64,000 nt of DNA from Chalara sp. BL73. Its lineage: Eukaryota; Ascomycota; Leotiomycetes; Helotiales. Both the position numbers and the translations under genes were made by a program. The notes beneath the pieces were generated by a model that saw only the letters and a program-made list of their open reading frames with translations, was not told where the DNA came from and did no database searches. This document shows, in pieces, positions 55,180-64,000 of this stretch. Where the stretch lies: contig CAKJVC010000196.1 in assembly GCA_918026815.1 (NCBI GenBank), positions 124,001 to 188,000 of the forward strand, written 5' to 3'. The stretch's first letter is position 1. Each line of letters starts with the position of its first letter.

Positions 55180-56970
55180 ATGTCGTCTGTCCCGAGTGAA
55201 GGCGGTAGGCCTCCGGCGAAGCGGAGCAACATCACTCGAGTCCGGACTGGGTGCTTTACTTGTCGGAAAAGAAAGAAGAAATGCGACGAACAAAAGCCAG
55301 CATGCGCGAACTGTCAAAAAACCGGCGTGGTTTGTGAAGGATTCCCGCCGCAAATTCACTGGGAGACCCGTACCGCATTGCGGAGGGCTGCAATGGCTGG
55401 AAACGAGAATGTGGAGCTGATGATGATGAACGCTGGCACCATGCAAACTCCCGTGACAGCTCTGGGTTTTGACATACCTACGGATTACATGCCTAGGGAT
55501 CGTCTTATGTCTGACGCGAGCTCAGCAAATTTCTCCAACGAATACCAGGGATTTATTACAGATCCGCAATTTGGGAATAGCCTCGACTATATGTTTAACC
55601 CTCAAGGTACGGCAATAGTGATGAGCCAGCGTGGTCAGCAGATAGGTGGTTTTAACCTGAACGGCTCTTCTGATATGATCTTGTCAGCGGATAGACAAGG
55701 CTGCGGTTTCGATTTCCCCCATAATGCTCATGCTTTGCTACCAGGAAAAGCGTATATACCGCGAGAGCTTCCATTCCTGATCAATGGAGTTGAATCGGAA
55801 ATGCACCAGCGCTTATTTTGCCATTTCACTCAAGTTATGTCACAGGTGCTTACCATTTCTGTCGGTGATAAGAATCCAATGAATGGTGTCATTATTCCGC
55901 TGGCTTTACGTGATAGAACTATGATGGATATGTTATTGTGCCTTGCTAGTTCTCATATCCTTAGGCTTCATTGTGGTGGAGCAGATAACAAGGCGCTACA
56001 TACAGAAAAGTCCAGGCTGCATCAAGTCGTGGAGTCGTCACAGCTGAAGCGCATACACACTCTAGATCGCGCTAGCTTTCAATCTGCCACGACAGACCCG
56101 TCCCTAAACTGGCCGCCAGATAAGGAGGTCATCTTTGCCACTTCATTGTTGCTGTGTCTTTATGAGATCTGTGAAGGTACAGCAAATAATGCCTGGCGCA
56201 CACACCTCGATACTGCAAGACAAATCATCACCACCGACATAGACGACCCCCATCCGCCAACACCGAATTCACATACCAACAATCTCACCACAGAAATAGA
56301 CCCTTTTCTGATAGAGTACTTTCTCTACCACGACTCATTAGCAGCAGTGACGGATACTTCATTGCCTCTAACCAGCTTTCAAGATAGCGCAAACCTAGCT
56401 CACCATGATCCAACGATGATTGGTGTACAAGATGGTCTCAGCGACTTTATATTCCGGATTTCTAAGCTGCGTGCCCAGACTGATGCTAAATCGCCGCATC
56501 CGGATGGTAATATAGTGGCCAAGGCTGTTATAATTTGGCAAGACTTGAAGGCGTGGGAGCCGAAAGACTGCCTGTCCAACGAACGGAAGCTAATCGCCGA
56601 CCATTATAAATGGTCGCTTTACATATGGCTTTTCTCGCTCATATATCCCGAGAGCAAGGCAGATCCCAAAATACAAGAGGCCGCGCAACGAATCGCTGGT
56701 GAGATGTGCGGTATCAAATTTGGAGACAGCGTGATGTCGTGTTTATTGTTTCCTCTATTTGTGATTGGATCGGCCGCTATACGGCAAGAGGATCGAGACG
56801 TAGTGTCAACACAATTCCAACGATTGAGGGAATGGAGTTCTTTGGGGAATATTGATTTGACATTCGAGGTCTTAAAGATGCTCTGGGAAGATCATGACAG
56901 TGGTGCTCCAAGGTCCTGGGATTGGGTCAAAAAGTTAGAGGCTCGAGGGATGAGTCTCCTAGTTACCTAG
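55180..56970 (+). CDS. Zn2Cys6 fungal transcription factor
   Basis: Intronless gene of 596 residues. The binuclear zinc cluster is complete: C25, C28, C35, C42, C45 and C52 with spacing CX2CX6CX6CX2CX6C, and the basic run CRKRKKKC. The remainder resembles the fungal-specific regulatory domain (Fungal_trans_2 type): FHFPHNAHALLPG-like start, FLINGVESEMHQRLFCHFTQ, IPLALRDRTMMDMLLCLASS, LNWPPDKEVIFATSLLLCLY, and AWRTHLDTARQIITTDIDDP. Such proteins are pathway-specific activators that usually control adjacent genes. It lies in the same direction and 818 bases after the DUF3445 gene. Targets are unknown; the shared promoter upstream is the obvious candidate. Confidence 0.92.
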   Translation: MSSVPSEGGRPPAKRSNITRVRTGCFTCRKRKKKCDEQKPACANCQKTGVVCEGFPPQIHWETRTALRRAAMAGNENVELMMMNAGTMQTPVTALGFDIPTDYMPRDRLMSDASSANFSNEYQGFITDPQFGNSLDYMFNPQGTAIVMSQRGQQIGGFNLNGSSDMILSADRQGCGFDFPHNAHALLPGKAYIPRELPFLINGVESEMHQRLFCHFTQVMSQVLTISVGDKNPMNGVIIPLALRDRTMMDMLLCLASSHILRLHCGGADNKALHTEKSRLHQVVESSQLKRIHTLDRASFQSATTDPSLNWPPDKEVIFATSLLLCLYEICEGTANNAWRTHLDTARQIITTDIDDPHPPTPNSHTNNLTTEIDPFLIEYFLYHDSLAAVTDTSLPLTSFQDSANLAHHDPTMIGVQDGLSDFIFRISKLRAQTDAKSPHPDGNIVAKAVIIWQDLKAWEPKDCLSNERKLIADHYKWSLYIWLFSLIYPESKADPKIQEAAQRIAGEMCGIKFGDSVMSCLLFPLFVIGSAAIRQEDRDVVSTQFQRLREWSSLGNIDLTFEVLKMLWEDHDSGAPRSWDWVKKLEARGMSLLVT

Positions 56971-57959
56971 AAGGGTAATCTAATACAACTACGTTAATGC
57001 TAGCAGTACATACTACTTGATCACATGAGTTTCTCGTACCTAGAGTTGAAATTACCATTATTCCCATTCGATTCTCAATGTCACCATACAATTCTTCAAG
57101 AATCCGGCGCGACGCTCCTCAATGACACATCAGATAATAAGACCACTTTCTGAAATAAATGATCGAAATATGGCCTCTATAGCCACTTACACCTAGCCCA
57201 TGCTGCTCTAAACATCGTAGCCTTGGTAGTGCCAATCGTATCGCCCCCAGCGTGCCTTTACCCCATATACTGACGGATAAGAGGCGCGCCTGTCCTCGGA
57301 CTGCAAGCGATGATTTTATGGTTTACATAGCATGCCGTTAAGAAGCTTATGGCAGCGGCATCTGATGCTCTTGAGTTTATTCTTTTGTTTTGTTCTATAT
57401 ATTCCCTTTATCTGCCAAAGCCAGTGTATATTGGCTACGCCACAATAGAAAATGAGCAGCCACGGCCAGATCTGTTAAGTTGTAAAGCCAACCAGGCCCT
57501 ACTATGACTGCTAGAGGGATTTCTCAGAACTCCCTCCCCGCGGCGGAAAGAGGAGAATTACCACTTGAAGATTTGTCGATTTTACACCGTGCCAAAATGT
57601 GATGAATGAGGATCTCCATATCGACATTCCAAAGCTCCCGCATCAAGACGCCGGTGTTGGACCTTTTAATTTATTTTAAAAAAGTTCGGTAAGTACATTG
57701 CCTTGTGAGCGAAATGTACCAAACAGCAGAAGAAGCACGTAAAAAGCTAGCTGAACAATTCAAATTTAGGATTTAGTCCATCAGTATACATAGCTACTAG
57801 CTGATGCATACCCGCCAAGTGTCACTCACTCCATTGAACCACTGACCAGGAAAGGACATCATAGTTTAGTAGCAATTTCAACACATAATTTGTGAAATAA
57901 CGTTATTATTTGCCTCTTGGTGTGTTTCAGAGATGTATCCATCTAAGAATATTGCTATC
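56971..57959. other. Intergenic between convergent genes
   Basis: About 990 bases between the regulator and the MFS transporter 3' ends. No frame of note, no repeat seen. Confidence 0.5.
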
Positions 57960-59718
57960 TCATCGCGGGCTGAGCAAGGGGGCACTCTCTCCATCTTCTC
58001 CTTCACTATCCAACCTTTTAGGCATACTCTTGAATCTTCCCCCATCAACATGTCTCACCGCCCACGTGTTGTCTTCTTGAGCGCTTGCGAAGAATTCTTG
58101 ATTCTCCTCGAAACTTCTACCGCCACTTTCCGGGGAATAGGCCCAGGTTGACACTCCCGCAATGCAATTCGTTATGGCGAACACGAAAAAGAGCCAGTAT
58201 TTGAGCTTGTTGAATCCGATAGGTGTTAAGAGAGTGACGGCAAAATTAGCAAGGCCCCATATGATGACGGACACTGCACTGCCCTGTGCTCTCGCGCTGC
58301 TGGGGTATATTTCTGTTGGTATGAGCCAGACCGTTGCTAACCATCCTATGCCAAAAATGGCCGTTGCAGTGAAAAGTATGATGCTCCCCGGTATCTCTAC
58401 GACGAGGTCGGGAACCTTTAGACGACTTCCTGCTATGCCCCCGAATATTGTAAGCAGGCCGAAGCAGATGGCCAAGCCAGCAGCTCCCCATATCATCAGC
58501 TTACGCCTTCCATATACGTCGATTGACAACCAAGCAAGCGTCATCAGAAGAAAGTACGAGATGTAGTTTCCTAGCGTCAAAAGCTCTGCCTTCCTAGTTC
58601 TAAATCCCAGAAGTCTGTTGCATCATTATCAGCAACATATTTATAAGGCAGAAAAAATACTGCTAGCTCACTCGAATATCTGTGGTCCATAGACACTGAC
58701 GGCGCCGTACCCTGTCAAAGCTTGGTTCACTTGCCCCATGATAGTTATCATGGTTGGGTGGAATTGAGAACGGCCTGGTAGTAACATATCTGTATAATGG
58801 ATATTTTTATTACTCTCCTCCTCTTGTGCCTTATCCAGCTCCTCAAACCTGGACTTCCCATTCTCTTTCCCGTGGACTGAGTACAATGCTTTTCTTGCGT
58901 CATCTTTTCTATCTTTGCTCATATACCACCGCGGAGTCTCTGGCAACTGTGCAATGAAAGCAACAAGCAGAATGGGAAAGAATTGCATAACCATAATTGG
59001 AATTCTCCAAGCCCATTGGTTGTCTTTTCCAAGACCAAGCGTAACTCCAAGATTTATTGCGTACGCCAAACAAAGGCCGAAGATGTTCATTTGGAACTCT
59101 TGGGCAAGAGCTTTTCCACGAGCATGATCAGAAGCTAGTTCGCTGGAATAAACAGGGATCACCGCATCGATTCCTCCAACTCCAAGACCAAGGATCACTC
59201 TCCCAGTAAACATACAAGTCAAAGCCCACCCATTCCAAGCGGACGCGCCGCTCGTGGTCAAGCCAGATATGAACATGAGGAGATTGCCGAGTACGGTGGT
59301 AGTTAGACATGCAAAGATAGAAACTTTTCGACCCTTTTTGTCTGCCAATCGGGAGGCAATCACAGCTCCAACCGCACAGCCAAGATAATATACGGAAACA
59401 ATGATACCAACAACAGGAGATTCCTTTGATATTTGCATTGTCCTAAGGTATGAGTGATTCGTATTTATCAAGGACATCATTCCTGTAGCGATTGCCAAAG
59501 TTAATGGGAAGCACTGTTGATCTTGAGTTGAACTGACTTGCCTTGATCATAGCCTGTTCAGACAAAAACGTTAACGAGCCTGGAAGCAGATAGCAAATTG
59601 GGAACTGCTAACCATACAGAGCAATTGCCGTGCTCGAGAACAGCACAATCTCCTTTTTCTTTGAGGCAAATGGAATGATGGAGTCACCTCCAGTACCTGG
59701 ACTAGGTGGGTTGGGCAT
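57960..59718 (-). CDS. MFS sugar-type transporter
   Basis: Twelve-span major facilitator of the sugar porter family, 527 residues. Exons 59613-59718, 59542-59553 (12 nt), 58672-59482 and 57960-58614. The spliced first span reads LFSSTAIALYG joined to YDQG and MMSLINTNHSYL, the usual YGYDQG motif. Other motifs: ASRLADKKGRKVSI (loop 2-3), GRVILGLGVGGIDAVIPVYS, QLPETPRWYMSKDRKDDARK (PESPR motif), YGPQIFELLGFRTRKAELLT, DVYGRRKLMIWGAAG, and PTEIYPSSARAQGSAVSVII. The C-terminal tail (ENQEFFASAQEDNTWAVRHV) is cytosolic and the end is acidic. The second intron is GC-AG. The substrate could be a hexose or a related polyol; not decidable from sequence. It converges with the Zn2Cys6 gene. Confidence 0.93.
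59483..59541 (-). other. GC-AG intron in MFS transporter
   Basis: Donor CAAG|GCAAGT, acceptor GCTACAG, 59 nt, with an ATTAACTT branch-like motif. It follows a 12-nt exon. Splicing gives YGYDQGMMSL as the family requires. Confidence 0.85.
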
Positions 59719-60149
59719 GGTGTCAGAGTAGGAGTGAGCAAATATTGGAAGTGCAATTCATTGACTAAGGGTCGAATGAGTAGCCAATGCTGCTCCTGCT
59801 TCACTTTATATACATAGGAAAAGGCTAACAAGAGATCGAAAAAAACCCAAGTGTAGATAAACAGAAAGTCTTGATCCAGTTACGGTGAGGGGTCTGAGCT
59901 ATAACGTCATGTTATGATCTCATAACACAGATTTCTGCTTGTCTACAACCTAAACTGTCAACACCCACTTGAGAAGGCATAAATGGATATACCTAGGCGC
60001 GAGCAGTGAGTGAAAGGTCGTTGTCAGGGAAAATTAGTGATCTGTGGTGTGTAAGACGCTCCCTTGAGCTTGAATCTGGGGAGAAACCTAAATAATTTCG
60101 CTTTTGGTAGTAATTTACCACGATCAACAGAGTTGACAGAACCTTGAGA
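59719..60149. promoter_or_regulatory. Divergent promoter, MFS transporter and orphan
   Basis: About 430 bases between two divergent starts. Nothing specific can be named. Confidence 0.4.
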
Positions 60150-61251
60150 ATGGTTTCTCCGAAATGCCTCCACCGGTGGTGAGCACTCTACTCCTTGTAT
60201 ATGAGAAGGATTTCCCTAGGACACAATCTAATGTCGAGTTTGGCAGACCCCATCACCGCACAGATTTGTGATCAAGAAACAACATCCTGCTGGAAAACCG
60301 CAGCTTGTACAAAGCCAACCACCTACTTCCAGCAGTACCCAGCAATTTATTGCTACCCCCCGCTTCAATTTCTCATCTACACCTCGCCCGACCCTTTCGC
60401 AGAATCTGCCGACATCTACGCCATCTGCGACGCGCTACTTGACTCCGGCGCGCCCTCAGATTAAGCATGAAGAGATCATCGACAATTCCTCGGACGGCCT
60501 AGAAGATATACGGGATTCAGTTAAGGGGGAAGCACAGAAGGAAGACACGAGCTATTTGTTTGAAGATGTAGAAGATGACTACAGGATAGAAGAGCCAGTC
60601 CCGAAGCGCAGGCGAATCTCATTTTCGTCTGTCGCTGACGATGATGCAGTTGAGAAATCTACCATGCCAGAACTCCACACCTCCCCGCCTCAAATTCTAT
60701 CCTCACCACCCGTTATTCGTCAACCTGTCTCAAGCAAGGCTTCTCGATTTGTTGTGTCTACGCCTGCACCTCAATCCACGCTCCAAGATTCTCAAACGAC
60801 TTTCCTCAAACCACCACGATTCCGCCCTCCCGAAACTGCTGAGCGTAGTCCTCCACAAGACCCGCTACCTGATCAATTCTCTCCTCATAGACGAGGTCAT
60901 AAATACATACCAGGAGGTTTAGCTGCGGAAGTGAGGGACTGGTTGATGAACGTCGAGTCTACTGTTTCTGCAAATGCGGCACAAAAGAAAGACGATCCTT
61001 GGCTGGTGAAGCTTATAATCGAGGAGGCCAGTGGCAGTAGTAGATCGGGTATGACCATGGTCAAAGGTATTCAAAGCGGCGGAAAACCAATGCTCAAAGT
61101 TCTTCTCGCCGGTGAAGGAGAAGGAACTGGGCTACAGAAAGGCGCTAAAGTCGAGATAGGCAAGATTGTGGGCATAAAAGGCCCTATCTGGGATGTGGTA
61201 ATTGAAGGAGAGAAATGGGGCGTTGGAGTCGATTGGAAGGTTTTATTTTGA
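60150..61251 (+). CDS. Orphan protein with conserved-looking C-terminal domain
   Basis: I do not recognise this protein. The second exon is open to 61251. Two first-exon models exist: ATG at 60150 (MVSPKCLHR joined to FVIKKQHPAG, donor GTGGTG) or ATG at 60164 (MPPPV joined to KQHPAG, donor GTGAGC). About 330 residues. The middle is Ser/Pro/Thr-rich with an acidic patch (YLFEDVEDDYRIEEP) and a basic nuclear-type motif (VPKRRRISFSS). The last 100 residues appear folded: GGLAAEVRDWLMNVES, DPWLVKLIIEEASGS, GMTMVKGIQSGGKPMLKVLL, LQKGAKVEIGKIVGIKGPIW and GEKWGVGVDWKVLF, with alternation suggesting a beta-barrel (OB-like) fold. A nuclear role is possible but not shown. Confidence 0.75.
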
Positions 61252-61932
61252 TGAACTATGAATTAATGACTAGATACCCACACGCAGATATGACAGGCGC
61301 ATGGCATCTTTTAGGACGGATCTCGAGCATTATTAAAATAGTCCCCATAGGTAGTTACACATTATGAGAATCTTAAGGCTTTTTACATGTTACGATATTA
61401 GAAGGTCGAGGCAATATGTTACAGCCTCATGTGCTAACATGAACAGAACACTGAATGACACTAACGGAACTTTCATAGGTCTAAATTCGCTGTTTCATTT
61501 ATTCCAGATATTGTAAAACCATCCCTTTCTAATATGTTACTAGTTTTCTCACTTTGACTCTATCCAGAATCGTGAAATTACCTTCTAATTCTGTCATAAT
61601 AGTGATTACGCAACATAATATCCCTAATTACTGACGTGTCGTCTTTTTCTGAAGATGATTGTGCTTGCTATGTTATACACATCTCGGTAGCAAATAGATT
61701 GCTCAGCCTCATGACTAACTTAAGGAAATTTAAACAAATCTTTAATGGTGTGGAAATGGTACAGCTTAATCAAACTCGTCAAGTGAGGTGACTCCTCACC
61801 ATGAGCTTTGCCCGGCGAGCCAGAAATAGCAACTATTCCCGAAACAGCAACGGCAACAACTCTACAAAACCAGCTCAATCAAGCCCTACCTTTCATCGAT
61901 TCACAATCAAAAAGATGAGTATTTGACTTGAG
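61252..61932. other. Intergenic
   Basis: About 680 AT-rich bases between two plus-strand genes. No frame or repeat of note. Confidence 0.5.
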
Positions 61933-62805
61933 ATGTCCATTTCAAGAGTGATGCTACGCCCCGTTGAGTCGAAAGACTGGAAGGCTGTGGCATGGTTGGA
62001 GGCTACTGCATTTGGCGAAGACGAGTTTTCTGAAGTAGCATTTGGATCTCGTCGCTTTGATGATGAAGTTATTGAGGCGAGAGCGAAGGAGATGCAGCAG
62101 GAAAATCAGCATCCGGGCGAGAGCCAAACGTGAGTTCTAAGGCTATTATCTTTGTCAAGAACGATCTGACATTCATATATGAAGGCATGTCAAAGCTGTA
62201 TTGCTGAATGACGATGGAACGGAAGAGATAGTAGGATATGCGGGCTGGCGAACTGTGCTTGTTAGTCAGGGAGGTGTTGGTGTTTATGGCACCATGGATG
62301 AAGAAAGGGAAAGTGAGGACAACCATGAAGGAGAGCACAGTCAAAATAAGGATACAGATGAGAACTGCGTGAAGACAATTGCTAATCGGAAGCTCTGTGA
62401 TGATCTCTTCATTCCCGGAGACCGATACATGGCATCAGCCTGTGAAGGCAAAGACTATCACAGTAAGATCGCTTTCCCTTCATCTTAGGTTGATCCTGGA
62501 CGCATACAGCATGACTATTTTCTAACATCGTCGTAGAACTCTTTTTATTAGAGGTGTCACCAAAGCACCAAAGACGCGGAATCGGAAGTTTGCTTCTAGA
62601 AGACGGTCTGAAGGAAGCGGATTTAAAGGGGTTGCAATGTGTGCTTGGAGCCTCACCAGAGGGGTTAGGTTTGTATAGAAAGCACGGCTTCGTCACTACT
62701 CAGCACATGAGTCTGAATCTGTGGGAGTATGAGGGTGGAGAGGGAAAGGGTACTGTGGAGCATTGTATTATGCACCGACCCGCGAAAGCTCAAGTGTCTT
62801 CGTGA
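61933..62805 (+). CDS. GNAT-family N-acetyltransferase
   Basis: Exons 61933-62129, 62185-62462 and 62537-62805 give 247 residues. The start (MSISRVMLRPVESKDWKAVA) is the usual first strand and helix; the acetyl-CoA loop is in VSPKHQRRGIGSLLLEDGLK (QRRGIG), followed by CVLGASPEGLGLYRKHGFV, the common last helix and beta-bulge. A variable acidic insert (EERESEDNHEGEHSQNKDTD) lies between strands and is unusual in length. The protein resembles small-molecule or peptide N-acetyltransferases of fungi; the substrate is unknown. The second intron join HK|LFLLEVSPKHQ is needed to connect strands 4 and 5. Family firm. Confidence 0.88.
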
Positions 62806-63504
62806 AACGAAAGCTATAGAATATGAGGAGAAAATCAGGAAGTCAAACTCCGCTGAAAACTCAAAATGGCACAAGCTTCATGGCTAGGTGATTTTATTAT
62901 CCCATAAACAAATGTAGGTAGTCGAAATTAGCACATAGGAAGCTCCGTCTATTTTTAGTGACCTTGTGCAATAATTTTTATAGTAATCTATAACAGCGGC
63001 CCTAGTTCTCTTAAAAAAAAGTATGAGTTACAGGAGATAGCCTGGTCTGGCGTCAAGGGATATAGAGAAATATAAGCTGTCTTACAATCTCAACTTGTTG
63101 AAAGATTTCGATGGGTTGAGATACTGTAATTAAAGCTCTTTCTGCTCTCACTATATATTAGAGTGCAAAGTTTCTGAAGAAAAACGCATCACCAGATTGC
63201 CTTTTGGAAAATGGTTTATATATGCTACAATTTTCTTCAACGCCTCCGCCCCATGGTATGCAGCCGCTAATATACAAATTATACACACGCCTAGCACATG
63301 TAGCGCCGTTCTTACACATCCAAGCCAAACCTCCTTTTCCATGCTCTTCGGATCCACACGCGACATAGGTACGATGAAGCCAGCTTTCCGCAAGCCTGTA
63401 GCCACGATATAACGAACGAAGCAGCATCGGACGGTACTTAATGCCAGGATATGGTCTCTTATCCAATGGCTGCAGTTGCAGTTTTTCGTAGGCCTTCATC
63501 ACCA
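62806..63504. other. Intergenic between convergent genes
   Basis: About 700 bases between the acetyltransferase and the mitochondrial ribosomal protein 3' ends. Minus-strand frames of 84-161 codons partly overlap the ribosomal gene out of frame and have no resemblance. Confidence 0.5.
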
Positions 63505-64000
63505 CTATTCGTCCCTCAGTGCAAGCTCTATTCGTTTCAACCTCTCCTCCCGTGCCTTTGTCTTCTTCGGTCCCCATCTTGCCATGACCGCCGCCTTTTT
63601 CTCTGCGTCCCGTTGTCTCTTTTCTGCCGGAGCCGTTACGCACATTGCTATGAAAAAAGTGGTGGTGTTATACTTGTTGGCCAATTTTCGAGCTGTCCAC
63701 TTTTCCGGATCCTGGGTTCGCAATCTTTGGATCTCTGCGATGTCGGCATCGGTGAGATGATGTCGCACGCCTACAGGCTTATATTTTGGGATGATGGGTG
63801 GAAGTCGCCCTTTGGGTTGGATTGCCGCAGCTGTCGCAAACAGCTGTTTTCGCTTGTCCTCTTTTGGTAGAAATTTGAGGGGTGTGTGAAGGATCGACGG
63901 AGCTGAAGAAGGCGGGTTAAAGATGATATGATCTTGCCGTGGCGAATGACTATTGGAAAGGAATGTTGCGTCGGGCTTGATATTCAGCCGCTTCTTCGAG
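63505..64000 (-). CDS. MRPL20: Mitochondrial large ribosomal subunit protein L20 (5' truncated)
   Basis: Subunit of the mitochondrial 54S ribosome, fungal MRP-L20 family. The frame is open without a start to the window edge (first full codon at 63999), giving 165 residues; the true start lies beyond. The middle FLPKEDKRKQLFATAAAIQP and IIPKYKPVGVRHHLTDADIA leads into the family core: EIQRLRTQDPEKWTARKLAN, FFIAMCVTAPAEKRQRDAEK and ARWGPKKTKAREERLKRIEL. The start at 63768 that a simple frame scan gives is a GTG inside the conserved region and is not the real start. Identity is firm. Confidence 0.9.
   Translation of the reverse strand, partial: SKKRLNIKPDATFLSNSHSPRQDHIIFNPPSSAPSILHTPLKFLPKEDKRKQLFATAAAIQPKGRLPPIIPKYKPVGVRHHLTDADIAEIQRLRTQDPEKWTARKLANKYNTTTFFIAMCVTAPAEKRQRDAEKKAAVMARWGPKKTKAREERLKRIELALRDE

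Noticed and set aside
63158..63643. 161-codon minus-strand frame
   Set aside because: It overlaps MRPL20 in the wrong frame and reads GRKETTGRREKGGG-type shadow sequence.
1..64000. tRNA genes, CRISPR arrays, transposons with recognisable transposase or reverse transcriptase, secondary-metabolite core enzymes
   Set aside because: I looked for their hallmark motifs on both strands and saw none. A tRNAscan and HMM search would be needed for certainty.

Overview
The window is nuclear DNA of a filamentous ascomycete (Pezizomycotina). The evidence is about 26 mostly complete protein genes with 40-150 nt introns that follow fungal splice rules, GT donors (a few GC), CT(A/G)A(C/T)-like branch sites, and families typical of filamentous ascomycetes: a BIM1/X325-like copper protein, a 2EXR-domain fragment, a DUF3445 protein, a Zn2Cys6 regulator and Cut8/STS1. 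A Leotiomycetes-like host is my impression from protein resemblance only. Gene models were spliced by hand; lengths, phases and reading frames close for all the main genes.

Layout. 1-17.4 kb is mostly housekeeping: the 3' part of methionine aminopeptidase 2, a 2EXR fragment, sphingolipid delta-4 desaturase, VAP/SCS2, a UBA-UBX protein, RAD52, the proteasome tether STS1, and a 1443-residue disordered orphan. 19-21.5 kb holds a mitochondrial ACO2-type aconitase. 22-30 kb is a secretory stretch: a heme peroxidase with 12 exons, a membrane-anchored BIM1/X325-like copper protein and a GPI-type Ser/Thr-rich protein, separated by long empty spacers. 31-36.4 kb holds LST8 (TOR complexes) and a coiled-coil orphan. 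39-40.3 kb holds a KRE9-like ectodomain protein with a membrane span. 40.7-59.7 kb is dominated by membrane transport: two APC-superfamily amine/amino-acid permeases, an aquaglyceroporin and an MFS sugar-type transporter, plus a decayed SRPK-like kinase. The right end holds an orphan, a GNAT acetyltransferase and the partial mitochondrial ribosomal protein L20.

How genes may work together. The most suggestive group is 50.3-57 kb: an APC permease and a DUF3445 (heme-dependent oxidative N-demethylase family) gene are divergently transcribed from one 666-bp promoter carrying a cluster of CGG/CCG triplets, with a Zn2Cys6 regulator immediately downstream. This looks like a small uptake-plus-demethylation unit for a methylated amine, but that is inference. 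The other genes look independently regulated.

Unusual gene architecture recurs. Three GC-AG introns are needed to rescue reading frames (RAD52, the second APC permease, the MFS transporter), and there are micro-exons of 9, 12, 16 and 22 nt. No tRNA, rRNA, CRISPR array, intact transposon or virus-derived gene was recognised.
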